A DNA stretch of 64,000 bases. Source: Deltaproteobacteria bacterium (GTDB lineage: Bacteria > Myxococcota_A > Polyangia > Polyangiales > Ga0077539). Of the stretch, positions 25,517 to 34,863 are shown piece after piece (position 1 is the stretch's first letter; each line of letters begins with the position of its first letter). A program made the translations under genes and the position numbers. The stretch lies in the NCBI GenBank assembly GCA_016704445.1, contig JADJAE010000011.1, positions 124,001 to 188,000 of the forward strand, read 5' to 3'. The notes under the pieces were generated by a model, which had not been told where the DNA came from, ran no database searches, and was given only the letters and a program-made list of their open reading frames with translations.

Positions 25517-26657
25517 TTGAAGCGGAACAGCGGTTGGCTTTTGATCATTCTTGCCAGCATGGCCTCGGCCTGCGGCGACGAGCCCGTCAACACCCCGGCG
25601 GACTCGGGTCCCGCGGACACCGGCGTGGTGACCGACGCTGGTCGCCCGACCACGGGCCGCCCGGACGGCGGGCTCGCCGACCGACGCCGGCCCCGACGCG
25701 GGGCGCGCCCCGCCTCGCGGTCGTCGCGGGCCGCCGCTGCACCGATGACGAGGCCTGCGCCTCGGAGTCGGCCGACCTCGCCTGCGTGGTCACCACCGGC
25801 GGGCGCGTCTGCACCTCGGGCGCGGGCTGCGACCAGGGCACCACGGCGGAGGAAGAGGGCCAGTGCGGCGGTCGCTTCTCGACCTGCCTGGTCTACGCGA
25901 CCCCGCGCACCGGCGCGCAGGTCAGCCTCTGCACCCGCGCCTGCGTCGCGGGCATGCGCACCGAGGCCACTGGCGCCTGCCCGTCGGGCTCGATCTGCAC
26001 CACCAACTGGCTCCAGCTCCAGACCAACCAGATGGAGAACGCGGGCTGCCTGCCGTTCTGCGCGACGGACGCCGACTGCGCCGGCGCGATGGCCGGCGAC
26101 GCCTCGCTGATGCGCTGCAACACCCGCCTCGGCCGCTGCGCCAGCACGGCCGTCGACATGGCGCTCCGCCCCGACGGCGCGCAGTGCAACCCGATGCAGA
26201 TCCAGGCGACGGGCGTCGCGCAGTGCCGCGGCACCTGCTTCTCGCTCACCTCGGCCCGCCCGGCGGAGGGCCTCTGCGGCTCGTTCATCAACACCCGCAC
26301 CGCCACCGCGGGCTGCCCCGACGACGCCATGATGGCGCCGCGCGGCCCGGCCGGTGACGAGCAGGGCGTCTGCATCTTCAAGGAGTGCGAGACCAACACC
26401 GACTGCAGCGGCGGCGCGCTCTGCGTCTACCCCGAGGACATGACCGGCATTCGCCGCGACGCGGTCCCGTACTGCGCGTACGCCACCACGCTCCAGCCGA
26501 TGGGCATCCCCGGCACCGCCACCGACGGCGGCGCCGTGACCGACGTGCCCGCCGCGACCGACGTGCCCGCCGCGACCGACGTGCCCGCCGCGACCGACGT
26601 GCCCGCCGCGACCGACGTCCGCCGCGACGCGCCGCTGGCGACGCCGCCGTCGGCTGA
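25517..26657 (+). CDS. Cys-rich secreted lipoprotein with TTG start (frameshifted)
   Basis: The TTG at 25517 is chosen because a perfect AGGAGG (25506-25511) sits 5 bases before it and the product begins with a lipoprotein signal (GWLLIILASMASAC). An Asp/Gly/Pro linker (TDAGPDAG type) leads to a domain rich in paired Cys: CTDDEACASESADLACVV, CTSGAGCDQG, CLPFCATDADC, CNPMQIQ, CRGTCF, CIFKECETNTDCSGG. It ends with four exact TDVPAA repeats. Frame breaks occur near 25676-25685 and 25698-25704, and probably near 26629. Correcting the last gives stop TGA at 26655-26657; uncorrected, the frame runs to 26880 through sequence that looks non-coding. Function unknown; disulfide-rich surface proteins of this type are common in myxobacteria. 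Confidence 0.65.
26545..26616 (+). repeat. Four exact 18-bp tandem repeats
   Basis: The unit GTGCCCGCCGCGACCGAC occurs four times head to tail without a mismatch at 26545-26562, 26563-26580, 26581-26598 and 26599-26616. It encodes TDVPAA repeats near the C-terminus of the lipoprotein. Exact identity implies recent expansion, and copy number could vary between strains. Confidence 0.9.
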
Positions 26658-26701
26658 TCCGACGCCCCTCCTCCCTCCTCTCTCCCGCCCGTCTTCGCCA
26701 C

Positions 26702-26750
26702 TCACCCGCCGTCTGCGACCGTTCACCGGACCGTCGCAGTCGGGCGGTGA
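26702..26750 (+). terminator. Long imperfect hairpin downstream of the Cys-rich lipoprotein gene
   Basis: Arms 26702-26719 and 26733-26750 pair at 15 of 18 positions around a 13-base loop; the inner 7 bp (CTGCGAC/GTCGCAG) are perfect. It lies 45 bases after the likely stop at 26657, supporting that stop over the longer frame. There is no T-tract, so it may be a terminator or an RNA-end stabiliser. Confidence 0.5.
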
Positions 26751-26952
26751 TTCGTGCCTTGACCTCACCCGCGATTTCCCACTAATCCCGGCAGCGCACC
26801 TAACGTTGCTTCGCGCGTCGCGGCCTCCGCCTCGCGTCGGGTCTGCGACCACCCACGAACCCCCCTTCGAGAGCCGCTGACGTGATTGGCCACATCTATC
26901 TCGACATTCTGACGTGCACTCTGGTTGCCGCCCGCGGCTGCGAGGCGGGCCG

Positions 26953-27691
<739 letters not shown>

Positions 27692-27693
<2 letters not shown>

Positions 27694-27714
27694 CGGCCCC
27701 CCCCCTCGCGCCGC
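27692..27714. terminator. Hairpin between convergent glycosyltransferase and rnj genes
   Basis: AGCGGC at 27692-27697 pairs with GCCGCT at 27709-27714 across an 11-base loop containing most of a C run. It lies in the 44-base convergent gap and overlaps the glycosyltransferase stop codon. Weak terminator candidate. Confidence 0.35.
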
Positions 27715-27737
27715 TCTCCCTCCAGCCGCCGCCGCTC

Positions 27738-29357
27738 CTACCGCTCCTCGATCGCGATCACCATCGTCGGCTCCGGCAGCACCCGCCGGGCCGCGCGCCG
27801 CGCTGCGTCCTTCACGGTCTCCGCGCTCCTGCGCGACTCCACCGTCGCGTGCTCCCGCACCGCCCGCTCGACGGCCTCCCGCACCTTGCCGACCTGCTCG
27901 GCCGAGGCCATGACCCCGCGCGAGTGCACGCCCACCGCGCCGTCGAGCCGCCACTCGCTGGTCACCGGCACCGTCAGGAACATCGCCCCCGACTCGGCCA
28001 TCAGCGCGCGCTCCTTCAGGGTCTCCGCGGGGATCTCCTCGCCGCTGTCGATGTGCACCCGCCCCACGCGCACCGTCGCGCCCGGCACGAGGCCGTGCGA
28101 GTCGAGCAGCAGCGTCTGGCCGTTCTCCGCGAGCTCGACGTTGCGCACGCCCAGGCCCCTCGCCAGCTTCGCGTGCTGCATCAGGTGGTGATAGGTGCCG
28201 TGGATCGGCACGAAGGCGCGCGGCTGGATCCACTCGATCATCCGCGCCTGCTCCTCGCGGCAGGCGTGACCCGAGACGTGGATCGCCGGGTCGGTGGCGC
28301 TCACGTGCACGTCGATGCCGCGGCGCTCGAACTCGCAGATGAGGTCCCACACCGCGCGGTCGTTGCCGGGGATGGTGCGCGACGAGAGGATCACCGCGTC
28401 CCCTGAGCTGAGCTTGAGCCTCGGGTGGTCGCCCCAGGCGAGGCGCGAGAGCGCGCTCTGCGGCTCGGCCTGCGTGCCCGCGGCGATGACCAGAAGCTCC
28501 GACCGGGGCACCTCCCGCGCGCGCTCGGGGGAGACCATCAGGTTGCCGGGGAACCCCAGGCGGCCGAGCTCCGTCGCGGCGCGCGCGTGGGTCTGCACGC
28601 TCCGTCCGATGAGGCAGATGCGGCGGCCGGTGGCGACGGCGATCTCGCCGAGGGTCTTCAATCGATAGATGTTGGAGGGAAAGATGCCGACGACGACCCG
28701 CTCGCGCTTGGAGGCGATGAGGGTGCGCAGGGCCTTGGCGACCTCGGCCTCGCGCGCAGAGCCGGAGAGCACGTCGACGTTGGTGCTGTCGGAGAGGAGC
28801 AGCGAGACGCCCTCGCGGCCGAGCTCCTCGAAGCGCTGCCGGTCGTAGGACTCGCCGTCGAGAGGGCCTTCTTCCAGCTTGAAGTCGCCGGTGTGCACCA
28901 CGAGCCCGCCGGGGGTGTGGATGGCCAGCGCGGTGGCGTCGGGGATGGAGTGCGTGACCCGGAGCGGCTCGACCTCGAAGCGGCCCACGGAGAAGCGCTG
29001 CCGGGGGGTCGTCGCGTGCAGCTCGAGCTCGGGGACGTCGCGAAACTCCTTGAGGCGCTCGCGGATGAGGTTGAGGGCGTAGGGCGGCGCCCACACCGGG
29101 CGGGGGATCTTGCGGAGGAGATAGGGGAGCGCGCCGATGTGGTCTTCGTGGCCGTGGGTGATCACCACGCCGAGGAGGTCGTCGGCGCGGTCTTCGAGGT
29201 AATCGAACAGCGGGTGGATGACGTCGACGCCGTACTTCTCCCTCGGGAACGTGATGCCGCAGTCGATGACCAGGATGCCGTCTGGCGACTCCAGCGCCAT
29301 GCAGTTCATCCCGATCTCTCCGAGACCCCCAAGCGGAACCACTCGCAGATGACTCAC
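27738..29357 (-). CDS. rnj: Ribonuclease J
   Basis: RNase J is a metallo-beta-lactamase/beta-CASP nuclease with 5'-3' exo- and endonuclease activity in mRNA decay and rRNA processing. The 539-residue product begins HLRVVPLGGLGEIGMNCMA, with the metal motif THGHEDHIGALPYLL, LLSDSTN, the beta-CASP block SNIYRLKTLGEIA, VIAAGTQAEPQSALSRLA, HVSGHACREEQARMIEW and FVPIHGTYHHLMQHAKLA. A C-terminal domain follows (to about residue 539). It is a single-gene unit on the minus strand, divergent from the porin gene over a 243-base gap. With pnp (56555-58758) it gives this organism both RNA decay directions within the window. Confidence 0.95.
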   Translation of the reverse strand: MSHLRVVPLGGLGEIGMNCMALESPDGILVIDCGITFPREKYGVDVIHPLFDYLEDRADDLLGVVITHGHEDHIGALPYLLRKIPRPVWAPPYALNLIRERLKEFRDVPELELHATTPRQRFSVGRFEVEPLRVTHSIPDATALAIHTPGGLVVHTGDFKLEEGPLDGESYDRQRFEELGREGVSLLLSDSTNVDVLSGSAREAEVAKALRTLIASKRERVVVGIFPSNIYRLKTLGEIAVATGRRICLIGRSVQTHARAATELGRLGFPGNLMVSPERAREVPRSELLVIAAGTQAEPQSALSRLAWGDHPRLKLSSGDAVILSSRTIPGNDRAVWDLICEFERRGIDVHVSATDPAIHVSGHACREEQARMIEWIQPRAFVPIHGTYHHLMQHAKLARGLGVRNVELAENGQTLLLDSHGLVPGATVRVGRVHIDSGEEIPAETLKERALMAESGAMFLTVPVTSEWRLDGAVGVHSRGVMASAEQVGKVREAVERAVREHATVESRRSAETVKDAARRAARRVLPEPTMVIAIEER

Positions 29358-29409
29358 GTATGACTTTCTCCGGCGCGCGGCGAGGGACCGCCACGTCTGC
29401 CCGACGCTC

Positions 29410-29415
29410 TATAAT
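29410..29415 (+). promoter_or_regulatory. Perfect -10 hexamer in the rnj/porin divergent gap
   Basis: TATAAT at 29410-29415 stands out in the 243-base G+C-rich gap. No convincing -35 lies 16-18 bases upstream. A second candidate, TTGACG (29515-29520) with TTAGCC (29538-29543) at 17-base spacing, is closer to the porin start at 29601. The rest of the gap shows nothing recognisable. Confidence 0.3.
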
Positions 29416-29600
29416 CCCGGCGTTTTGCTCCGAGGACGGCGCGCACCCTACGTCCCGGCTCTCCGCACGGTCAAGGGTCGTTGCAGCCCTCACGCCCTCG
29501 TCCGTTCTAGCGCGTTGACGCTGCTCTCGCGTGCGTGTTAGCCCCTCGCGCCGAAGCCTATGTCCGGGTGAGACCCGTCGACTCAGGTTCCTGGAGGTCC

Positions 29601-31498
29601 ATGCGCCGTCCGTCGCCTACCGTTCTCGCCGTAGCCTTCGCTGCCCTCGCTCCTTCCGCGCTCGCCCAGAACACCCCTCAGAACCCGTCGACCACACCCG
29701 CCGCCTCCGTCGACACCGCGGGCATCAACATGGCCGCCGCGGCCGCCACGGAAGACCGCGCGGCCGCCACCGCCGAGCGCCCGACGCCCACTCCCCCGCC
29801 CACCAGCATGCTCGACCGCATCGGCAGCATGGTGGAGGTGCACGGCTACCTCCGCGCCCGCCCGGAGTGGATGCACCAGTTCGACCTCGGGTGGGACGAT
29901 CTCGCGTTTCGCAACGCCGGCGGCAACTATGCCAGCTCGCAGCTCCCGTGGGTGCGCAACCCCGACAACGGACTCCCCAACCTCTGCAGCACCGCGGCCA
30001 CCGACGGCAGCTCCAACCGGATCCCCGCTGACTGCACCGGCCGCACGCAGACCATGGCCAACATGCGATTCCGGATCAATCCGGAGATCCATGTCACCGA
30101 CAACATCGCGATCTATTCGCAGATTGACGTCTTCGACAACCTGATCCTCGGCTCGACCCCGCAGGGCTACTACAGCGGCAGCCAGGGCTCTCCGTGGGCC
30201 CCGGTCACCGGTTTCTCCAGACCCAGGTCACGCCCACCGAGCAGAACAGCCTCACGCCCTCCATCACCGTGAGCCGCGCCTGGGCCGAGGTCACCAACCA
30301 GACCCTCGGGCAGCTCCGCTTCGGCCGCATGCCCGGCCAGTGGGGCCTCGGCCTCCTCGCCAACGCCGGCAACGGCATCGACAGCGACTTCCAGTCCCAC
30401 TCCGACCGCATCATGTACGCGGCGCGAATCCGCCCGCTCAACCTCTTCCTCGCGGCCTTCTACGACTTCGCCTCCACCGGCGCGACCTCGCGCCTCGCTC
30501 CGCTACGAGTCCGGCCAGGGCCAGCCCATCGACATCTCCCAGCTCGACGACGTGAACCAGTACGGCCTCGCCCTCGGCCACCGCGTCGAGCCCGCCGAGG
30601 CCCGCCAGCGGCTCTCCCGCGGCCAGCTGGTGATCAACGGCGGTCTCTACGGGCTCTTCCGCCAGCAGACCCTCTCCGCCGAGTTCATCAACGCCGATCC
30701 CTCCGCCATGCGCGACCAGCGCACCGTCGGCTCCGACGGGGCCTTCACCAGCGGCGCGCTCCGACGCGACGCCTGGGCCGTCATCAGCGACCTCTGGTTC
30801 CAGGTGCTGCACCGCAACTTCCGCTTCGAGCTCGAGGCCGCGTTCATCTACGGCCAGACCACCATCGGTCGCGCGGCGGCCGACCCCGGGCTAAACCCCT
30901 ATCGCCTCACCCAGTTCGGCGGCGCCGCGGAGTTCGAATACCGGCTGCTCAACAACCGCCTCACCCTGGAGTTCAAGACCGGATACGCCACTGGCGACTC
31001 CGACCTCGAGGGCATCAATTACCACAACGGACTCATCGCCCCGCAGCGCGCCGGAGCGACCTCCAATACCCTCTTCCGCTTTCATCCCAACTACCGCGTC
31101 GACATGATCCTCTGGCGGCAGATCTTCCGTCAGGTCTCCGGCGCCTACTACTTCCGCCCCGGCGTCACCTACGCCTTCGTCAACTCCCCCGGCGGCGACC
31201 GCCTCTACGGCCGCGCGGCGGTCATCTGGTCGCGCGCGAGCGACTTCGTGCAGACCCGCGGCAACGCCGCCGACCTCGGCATCGAGATCAACGCCGAGCT
31301 CACGTACATGTCCAACTACCGCGACACCACCCTCGGCGACCGCCCCGGCGCGGGCTTCTTCGCGTCGCTCCAGTACGGCGTGCTCTTCCCCATGGCCGGC
31401 CTCGGCCGCGAGAGGACCAGCGCGCGACGTCCACCTACTCGGGATTCAGCTCCAGCACCGCCCAGACCCTCCGCGGCGTCGTCGGCGTCATGTATTGA
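29601..31498 (+). CDS. Outer-membrane porin-like beta-barrel protein (three frameshifts)
   Basis: The ATG at 29601 has GGAGG five bases upstream and opens a signal peptide (PTVLAVAFAALAPSALAQ). An Ala/Thr/Pro-rich stretch follows, then MVEVHGYLRARPEWMHQFDLG and many alternating amphipathic segments typical of a barrel: MRFRINPEIHVTDNIAIYSQI, RAWAEVTNQTLGQLRFGRMPG, FRFELEAAFIYGQTTIG, YRLLNNRLTLEFKTGYATGD, a TYMSNY strand and a C-terminal TLRGVVGVMY ending in an aromatic residue. About 632 residues result after repairing breaks near 30209-30216, 30491-30503 and 31401-31425. RMPGQWGLGL recalls alginate/phosphate-type porins but no substrate is evident. Confidence 0.78.
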
Positions 31499-31559
31499 GA
31501 GACATACCCTGTCACGGGTATCGTTGCGCTCCACGGTGGGCGCGCGGTAGTACCCGCCC

Positions 31560-32966
31560 GTGAAGGACGCCCTCGTCTTCGTCTGTCAGTCCTGCGGTGC
31601 CTCGCACCCCAAGTGGTCCGGCCGCTGCTCCTCCTGCGGCGCGTGGAACAACCTCGTCGAGGAGCGCGCCCCCAAGGGCCGCGCCGCCAAGGCCCGCAAC
31701 GCCATCGCGGTGTCCGCGGGCGGGGGCGTGGTCTCGCTCGACGAGGCGATGGACGCCGAGATGCCGCGCGTCGCCACCGGGCTCACGGAGTTCGACCGGG
31801 TGCTGGGCGGCGGGCTCGTCCACGGCTCGGTGGTGCTCCTCGGCGGCGAGCCCGGCGTCGGCAAGAGCACGCTGCTGCTTCAGGTGGTGGCCGCCCTCGC
31901 GGCGCGCTCTCGTGAGTCCGACGTGCGCGGCGGCGTGCTCTACGTGAGCGGCGAGGAGTCGGCCTCGCAGGTGGCCTCGCGCGCCCGGCGCCTCGGGGTG
32001 GCGAGCGACGCGGCGCTCAAGCTGCTGTCCACGGGCGAGCTCGACGCGCTGGAGGCCGCGGTGCTCAAGACCGACCCCTCGATCATCGCGGTCGACTCGG
32101 TGCAGACCATGAGGGCCAACGACCTGGAGAGCGCCGCGGGCAGCGTCTCGCAGCTCCGCGAGGTGACGGCGCGGCTGGTGACGATGGCCAAGCAGCAGGG
32201 CCGCACGGTGCTGCTGGTGGGCCACGTCACCAAGGACGGATCGCTCGCGGGCCCGAAGGTGCTGGAGCACCTGGTGGACGTGGTGCTGGCCTTCGAGGGG
32301 CAGCGCTCGGGCGGCCCGCGGGTGCTGCGAGGCATCAAGAACCGCTTCGGCGCGAGCGGCGAGCTCTGCGTGATGGAGATGACCCGCGACGGGCTGCGAG
32401 AGGTGTCCGACCCGTCGGCGCTCTTCCTCGCAGAGCGCCCGAAGGACGTCCCCGGCTCCGTGGTGGTCTCCTCGGCCGACGGCGCGCGGCCGCTGCTGCT
32501 GGAGGTCCAGGCGCTGGTGACCCCGTCGGCGGCGCCCAACCCCCGGCGCATCGCCACGGGCATCGACGGGACGCGGCTCTCCATCCTCACGGCGGTGCTG
32601 GCGCAACGCGCGGGCTTACCCCTCCGCGACCGCGACGTCTTCGTCTCCGTGGCGGGCGGGGCATCCATCGAGGAGCCCGCGGCCGACCTCGCCGTGGTGT
32701 GCGCCCTCGCGTCGAGCGTGGTCGAGCTCGCGATGCCCGCCGACCTCGTGGTCTTCGGCGAGGTGGGCCTCGCTGGGGAGGTGCGCGCGGTGCCCCGCTG
32801 CACACCGCGCCTGGAGGAGGCCATGAAGCTCGGGTTCAAGCGCGCCCTGATCCCGAAGGCCAACGTCGACCGCGACGAGGTGCCGCCCGGCATCATCGCC
32901 CACGGCGTGTCGCACGCGCGCGAGGTGGCCGCGTGGATCGAGCGCAAGGCCCGCGACCGCGACTGA
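31560..32966 (+). CDS. radA: DNA repair protein RadA
   Basis: RadA (Sms) is a hexameric RecA-like branch-migration helicase that acts in recombination with RecA. The 468-residue product has the C4 zinc finger CQSCGASHPKWSGRCSSCG, Walker A GGEPGVGKSTLLLQ, the RadA-specific KNRFGASGE motif and a Lon-like C-terminal domain (LTAVLAQRAGLPLRDRDVFV, then GEVGLAGEVRAVPRCTPRLEEA). The start is GTG at 31560, with no obvious ribosome site. It follows the porin by 61 bases. Together with recG and recQ it forms a recombination complement spread over the window. Confidence 0.95.
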   Translation: MKDALVFVCQSCGASHPKWSGRCSSCGAWNNLVEERAPKGRAAKARNAIAVSAGGGVVSLDEAMDAEMPRVATGLTEFDRVLGGGLVHGSVVLLGGEPGVGKSTLLLQVVAALAARSRESDVRGGVLYVSGEESASQVASRARRLGVASDAALKLLSTGELDALEAAVLKTDPSIIAVDSVQTMRANDLESAAGSVSQLREVTARLVTMAKQQGRTVLLVGHVTKDGSLAGPKVLEHLVDVVLAFEGQRSGGPRVLRGIKNRFGASGELCVMEMTRDGLREVSDPSALFLAERPKDVPGSVVVSSADGARPLLLEVQALVTPSAAPNPRRIATGIDGTRLSILTAVLAQRAGLPLRDRDVFVSVAGGASIEEPAADLAVVCALASSVVELAMPADLVVFGEVGLAGEVRAVPRCTPRLEEAMKLGFKRALIPKANVDRDEVPPGIIAHGVSHAREVAAWIERKARDRD

Positions 32967-33030
32967 TCGACGGCGTCAATTGTGCGCGCAGCCTTTGCGG
33001 GGAGCGTCGGTTTACCGCTACACGTAATCG

Positions 33031-33495
33031 ATGGCCGCCCACCTGCCCCGGTCGCTGCGAGAGAGCCCCCTCTTCCTGACGACCCGAGCGGCGCAGGCGC
33101 TCACGCACCACTGCCGCGAGGCCCTCACGCAGGCGGGCTTCGACGACATCGGCGCCCCCGACCTCGCGGTGCTGGCGGCGCTCGAGGGCGTCGAGGAGGG
33201 AGAGAACCCCTCGAAGCTTGCGAAGGCGCTGCGCTACGAGAAGTCGTCGCTGACGCCCATCCTGGTGCGCCTCCGCGAGGCTGGCCTGGTGCTGCAGGTG
33301 AAGGACCCGAAGGACGCCCGGGCGCTGCGCATCACGATCACCCGCAAGGGCAGCCGTCGTCGCAAGGAGGCCGAGGTGGTCATCGAGCGGGCCACGCACG
33401 CGCTGCTGCGCGAGGTTCCGAAGAAGGTGCTGCGGCACCACGCGGAGTTCTGCGAAGCGCTGCTGCTCGCGGCGGAGCGCGTCGAGAAGCCGTAG
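33031..33495 (+). CDS. MarR-family transcriptional regulator
   Basis: A 154-residue winged-helix protein. It has an N-terminal dimerisation helix (LRESPLFLTTRAAQALTHHC), helix-turn-helix ENPSKLAKALRYEKSSLTPILVRLREAGL, the wing QVKDPKDARALRITITRKGS (the D-x-R motif of MarR wings is present) and a C-terminal dimerisation helix. Ligand unknown. It lies 64 bases after radA, so it likely has its own promoter, and 38 bases before the rubredoxin gene, which it may control (inference). Confidence 0.88.
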   Translation: MAAHLPRSLRESPLFLTTRAAQALTHHCREALTQAGFDDIGAPDLAVLAALEGVEEGENPSKLAKALRYEKSSLTPILVRLREAGLVLQVKDPKDARALRITITRKGSRRRKEAEVVIERATHALLREVPKKVLRHHAEFCEALLLAAERVEKP

Positions 33496-33533
33496 ACCGA
33501 CCCCGGGGAGGTGTTGTTAGCTTCACGGCACCT

Positions 33534-33690
33534 ATGACGCGACACCGCTGCACCGTGTGTGACCACCACTACGATCCGGCCGAGGGCGACCCCGACTCGG
33601 GCGTGGCTCCAGGCACCCTTCCGGCTCCGGGGCTGGCACTGCCCCGACTGCGGCGCCGCCAGGGCGGACTTCGAGCCCGCCGCCGACTGA
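33534..33690 (+). CDS. Rubredoxin (single-base frameshift)
   Basis: A ~51-residue electron carrier with one Fe(SCys)4 centre. The first Cys pair and surrounding residues are plainly rubredoxin (RCTVCDHHYDPAEGDPDSGV, then APGT). The second pair appears only after a shift at CCC 33616-33618: GWHCPDCGAARADFEP, then TGA. With one base removed, both C-x-x-C motifs share one frame. The usual loop between GT and W looks a few residues short, so the exact correction is uncertain. It sits between a MarR regulator and the next gene, whose ATG overlaps its stop (TGATG). Gene finders would miss it or merge it into the neighbour. Confidence 0.85.
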
Positions 33691-34685
33691 TGCCCCATCG
33701 CACCTCGGCGCTCTCCCCAGCACTCCGGGTCACCGTCGAGCGAACGATCCCGCTCTGGTACCGCGACGGCGCCGCGCCGGCCCTCGATCGCCCGGCCTTC
33801 GTGCGCGCCGGCTCCGGGGTCACCTGGTGGGGCGGACGCCTCGCGGTGGTGCAGGACGACACTGCCTTCGTGGCGCTCGTCGACCCCGCCACCGGCATCG
33901 CCGAGGGGGTTCCGCTGCCGGTGGCCGATGGGGTGCGGCAGTTCGGGGTCGCGCGCGGTAACAAGAAGCGAAAGCCCGACCTGGAGTCGGTGCTCACCCT
34001 CCCCGACGGTCGGCTGCTCGCGCTGGGATCGGGCTCCACCAGGGCGCGCGAACGGCTGCTGGTCATGGGCGACGACCAGCTCCCCCGGTGGATCGACGCG
34101 TCTCCCCTCTACCGCGCGCTGCGGGCAGAGCCGTCCTTCGCGGGGAGCGAGCTCAACATCGAAGGGGCGGCGCTGCTCGGAGACCGGGTGAGGCTGTTTC
34201 AGCGGGGCAACGGGGCCGTCGTCGACGGCGTCGACCCGCTCAACGCGACGGTCGACCTTTCGCTGCGGGAGCTCCTGGAGGAGATGCTTCGCTGGGAGAG
34301 CGCCTCGTCGGGCGATTGCCGCGTCGGCCTCCGGTCGATCACCTCGTACTCCCTCGGGACGCTCTCGGGCGTGGCGCTGAGCTTCACCGACGCGACGGCG
34401 TGGCCCTCCACCCACCCGGGGCGCGTGGCCTTCCTCGCCGCCGCCGAGGACTCGCCGGACACCTACCAGGACGGGCTCTGCGCGGGCTCGGCGCTGGGCT
34501 TCATCGACCCCGACGGAGCGGTCGGACACCAGGCCCTGCGCACGCCCGGCGGAGAGGTCTTCCGCACCAAGGCCGAGGGGATTGTCTTCGACCGCGACGA
34601 TCCGACGCTCGCCTGGGTGGTGCTCGACCTGGATGATCCCGACCGCCCCTCGGAGCTGTGCTCGGTGCGGATCGTCAGCGGGTGA
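33690..34685 (+). CDS. Conserved protein, possibly a beta-propeller, coupled to rubredoxin
   Basis: 331 residues, start overlapping the rubredoxin stop. Repeated blade-like segments are visible: GVTWWGGRLAVVQDDTAFVALVDP, DLESVLTLPDGRLLALGSGST, GSELNIEGAALLGDRVRLFQRGN, LSGVALSFTDATAWP, GVFRTKAEGIVFDRDDPTLA-like and a final VLDLDDPDRPSEL. The EG-x-x-hydrophobic and DLESV motifs resemble DUF6929 or SdiA-regulated/phytase-like propellers, but I cannot assign a family with certainty. No signal peptide is evident, so it is probably cytoplasmic. Its 3' end overlaps the convergent 62-residue gene by 11 bases. Confidence 0.65.
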   Translation: MPHRTSALSPALRVTVERTIPLWYRDGAAPALDRPAFVRAGSGVTWWGGRLAVVQDDTAFVALVDPATGIAEGVPLPVADGVRQFGVARGNKKRKPDLESVLTLPDGRLLALGSGSTRARERLLVMGDDQLPRWIDASPLYRALRAEPSFAGSELNIEGAALLGDRVRLFQRGNGAVVDGVDPLNATVDLSLRELLEEMLRWESASSGDCRVGLRSITSYSLGTLSGVALSFTDATAWPSTHPGRVAFLAAAEDSPDTYQDGLCAGSALGFIDPDGAVGHQALRTPGGEVFRTKAEGIVFDRDDPTLAWVVLDLDDPDRPSELCSVRIVSG

Positions 34686-34863
34686 AGGTCACGTAGTCCT
34701 CGCGGGCGCAGCGCTCGAGGAGGGCGTCGAGCCGGGCGAGGCAGATCGGGAGCGAGGGGCGCGCAGGGCCGACCGCGGGCTCGCGCAGCGCTCGGCCATA
34801 CGACGGCTCGGAGGGCGTCCGAGCCGGCTCCAGCGCCTCCCTCGCGGCCTTGAGCAGGGCCAT
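34675..34863 (-). CDS. 62-residue protein coupled to the McrB-type ATPase
   Basis: The ATG at 34863 overlaps the ATPase stop by the common four-base ATGA arrangement. The product (start MALLKAAREALEPA, end RLDALLERCAREDYVTFTR) is predicted as two short charged helices joined by a Pro-rich loop. It shows no catalytic residues, no membrane segment and no similarity I recognise to the McrC/DUF2357 nuclease normally encoded at this position. It may be a regulatory or adaptor subunit. Its 3' end overlaps the convergent propeller-like gene by 11 bases. Confidence 0.6.
   Translation of the reverse strand: MALLKAAREALEPARTPSEPSYGRALREPAVGPARPSLPICLARLDALLERCAREDYVTFTR

Noticed and set aside
26545..26616. 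CRISPR array
   Set aside because: The units are direct 18-bp tandem copies with no spacers and they encode TDVPAA in frame.
25384..26880. Long read-through end of the Cys-rich lipoprotein to 26880
   Set aside because: After 26657 the codons lose coding bias, and a strong hairpin lies within; an earlier stop after a one-base correction fits better.
34675..34863. McrC-type nuclease remnant
   Set aside because: The 62-residue product has no PD-(D/E)xK-like acidic/Lys pattern and is too short; it does not resemble a nuclease fragment.
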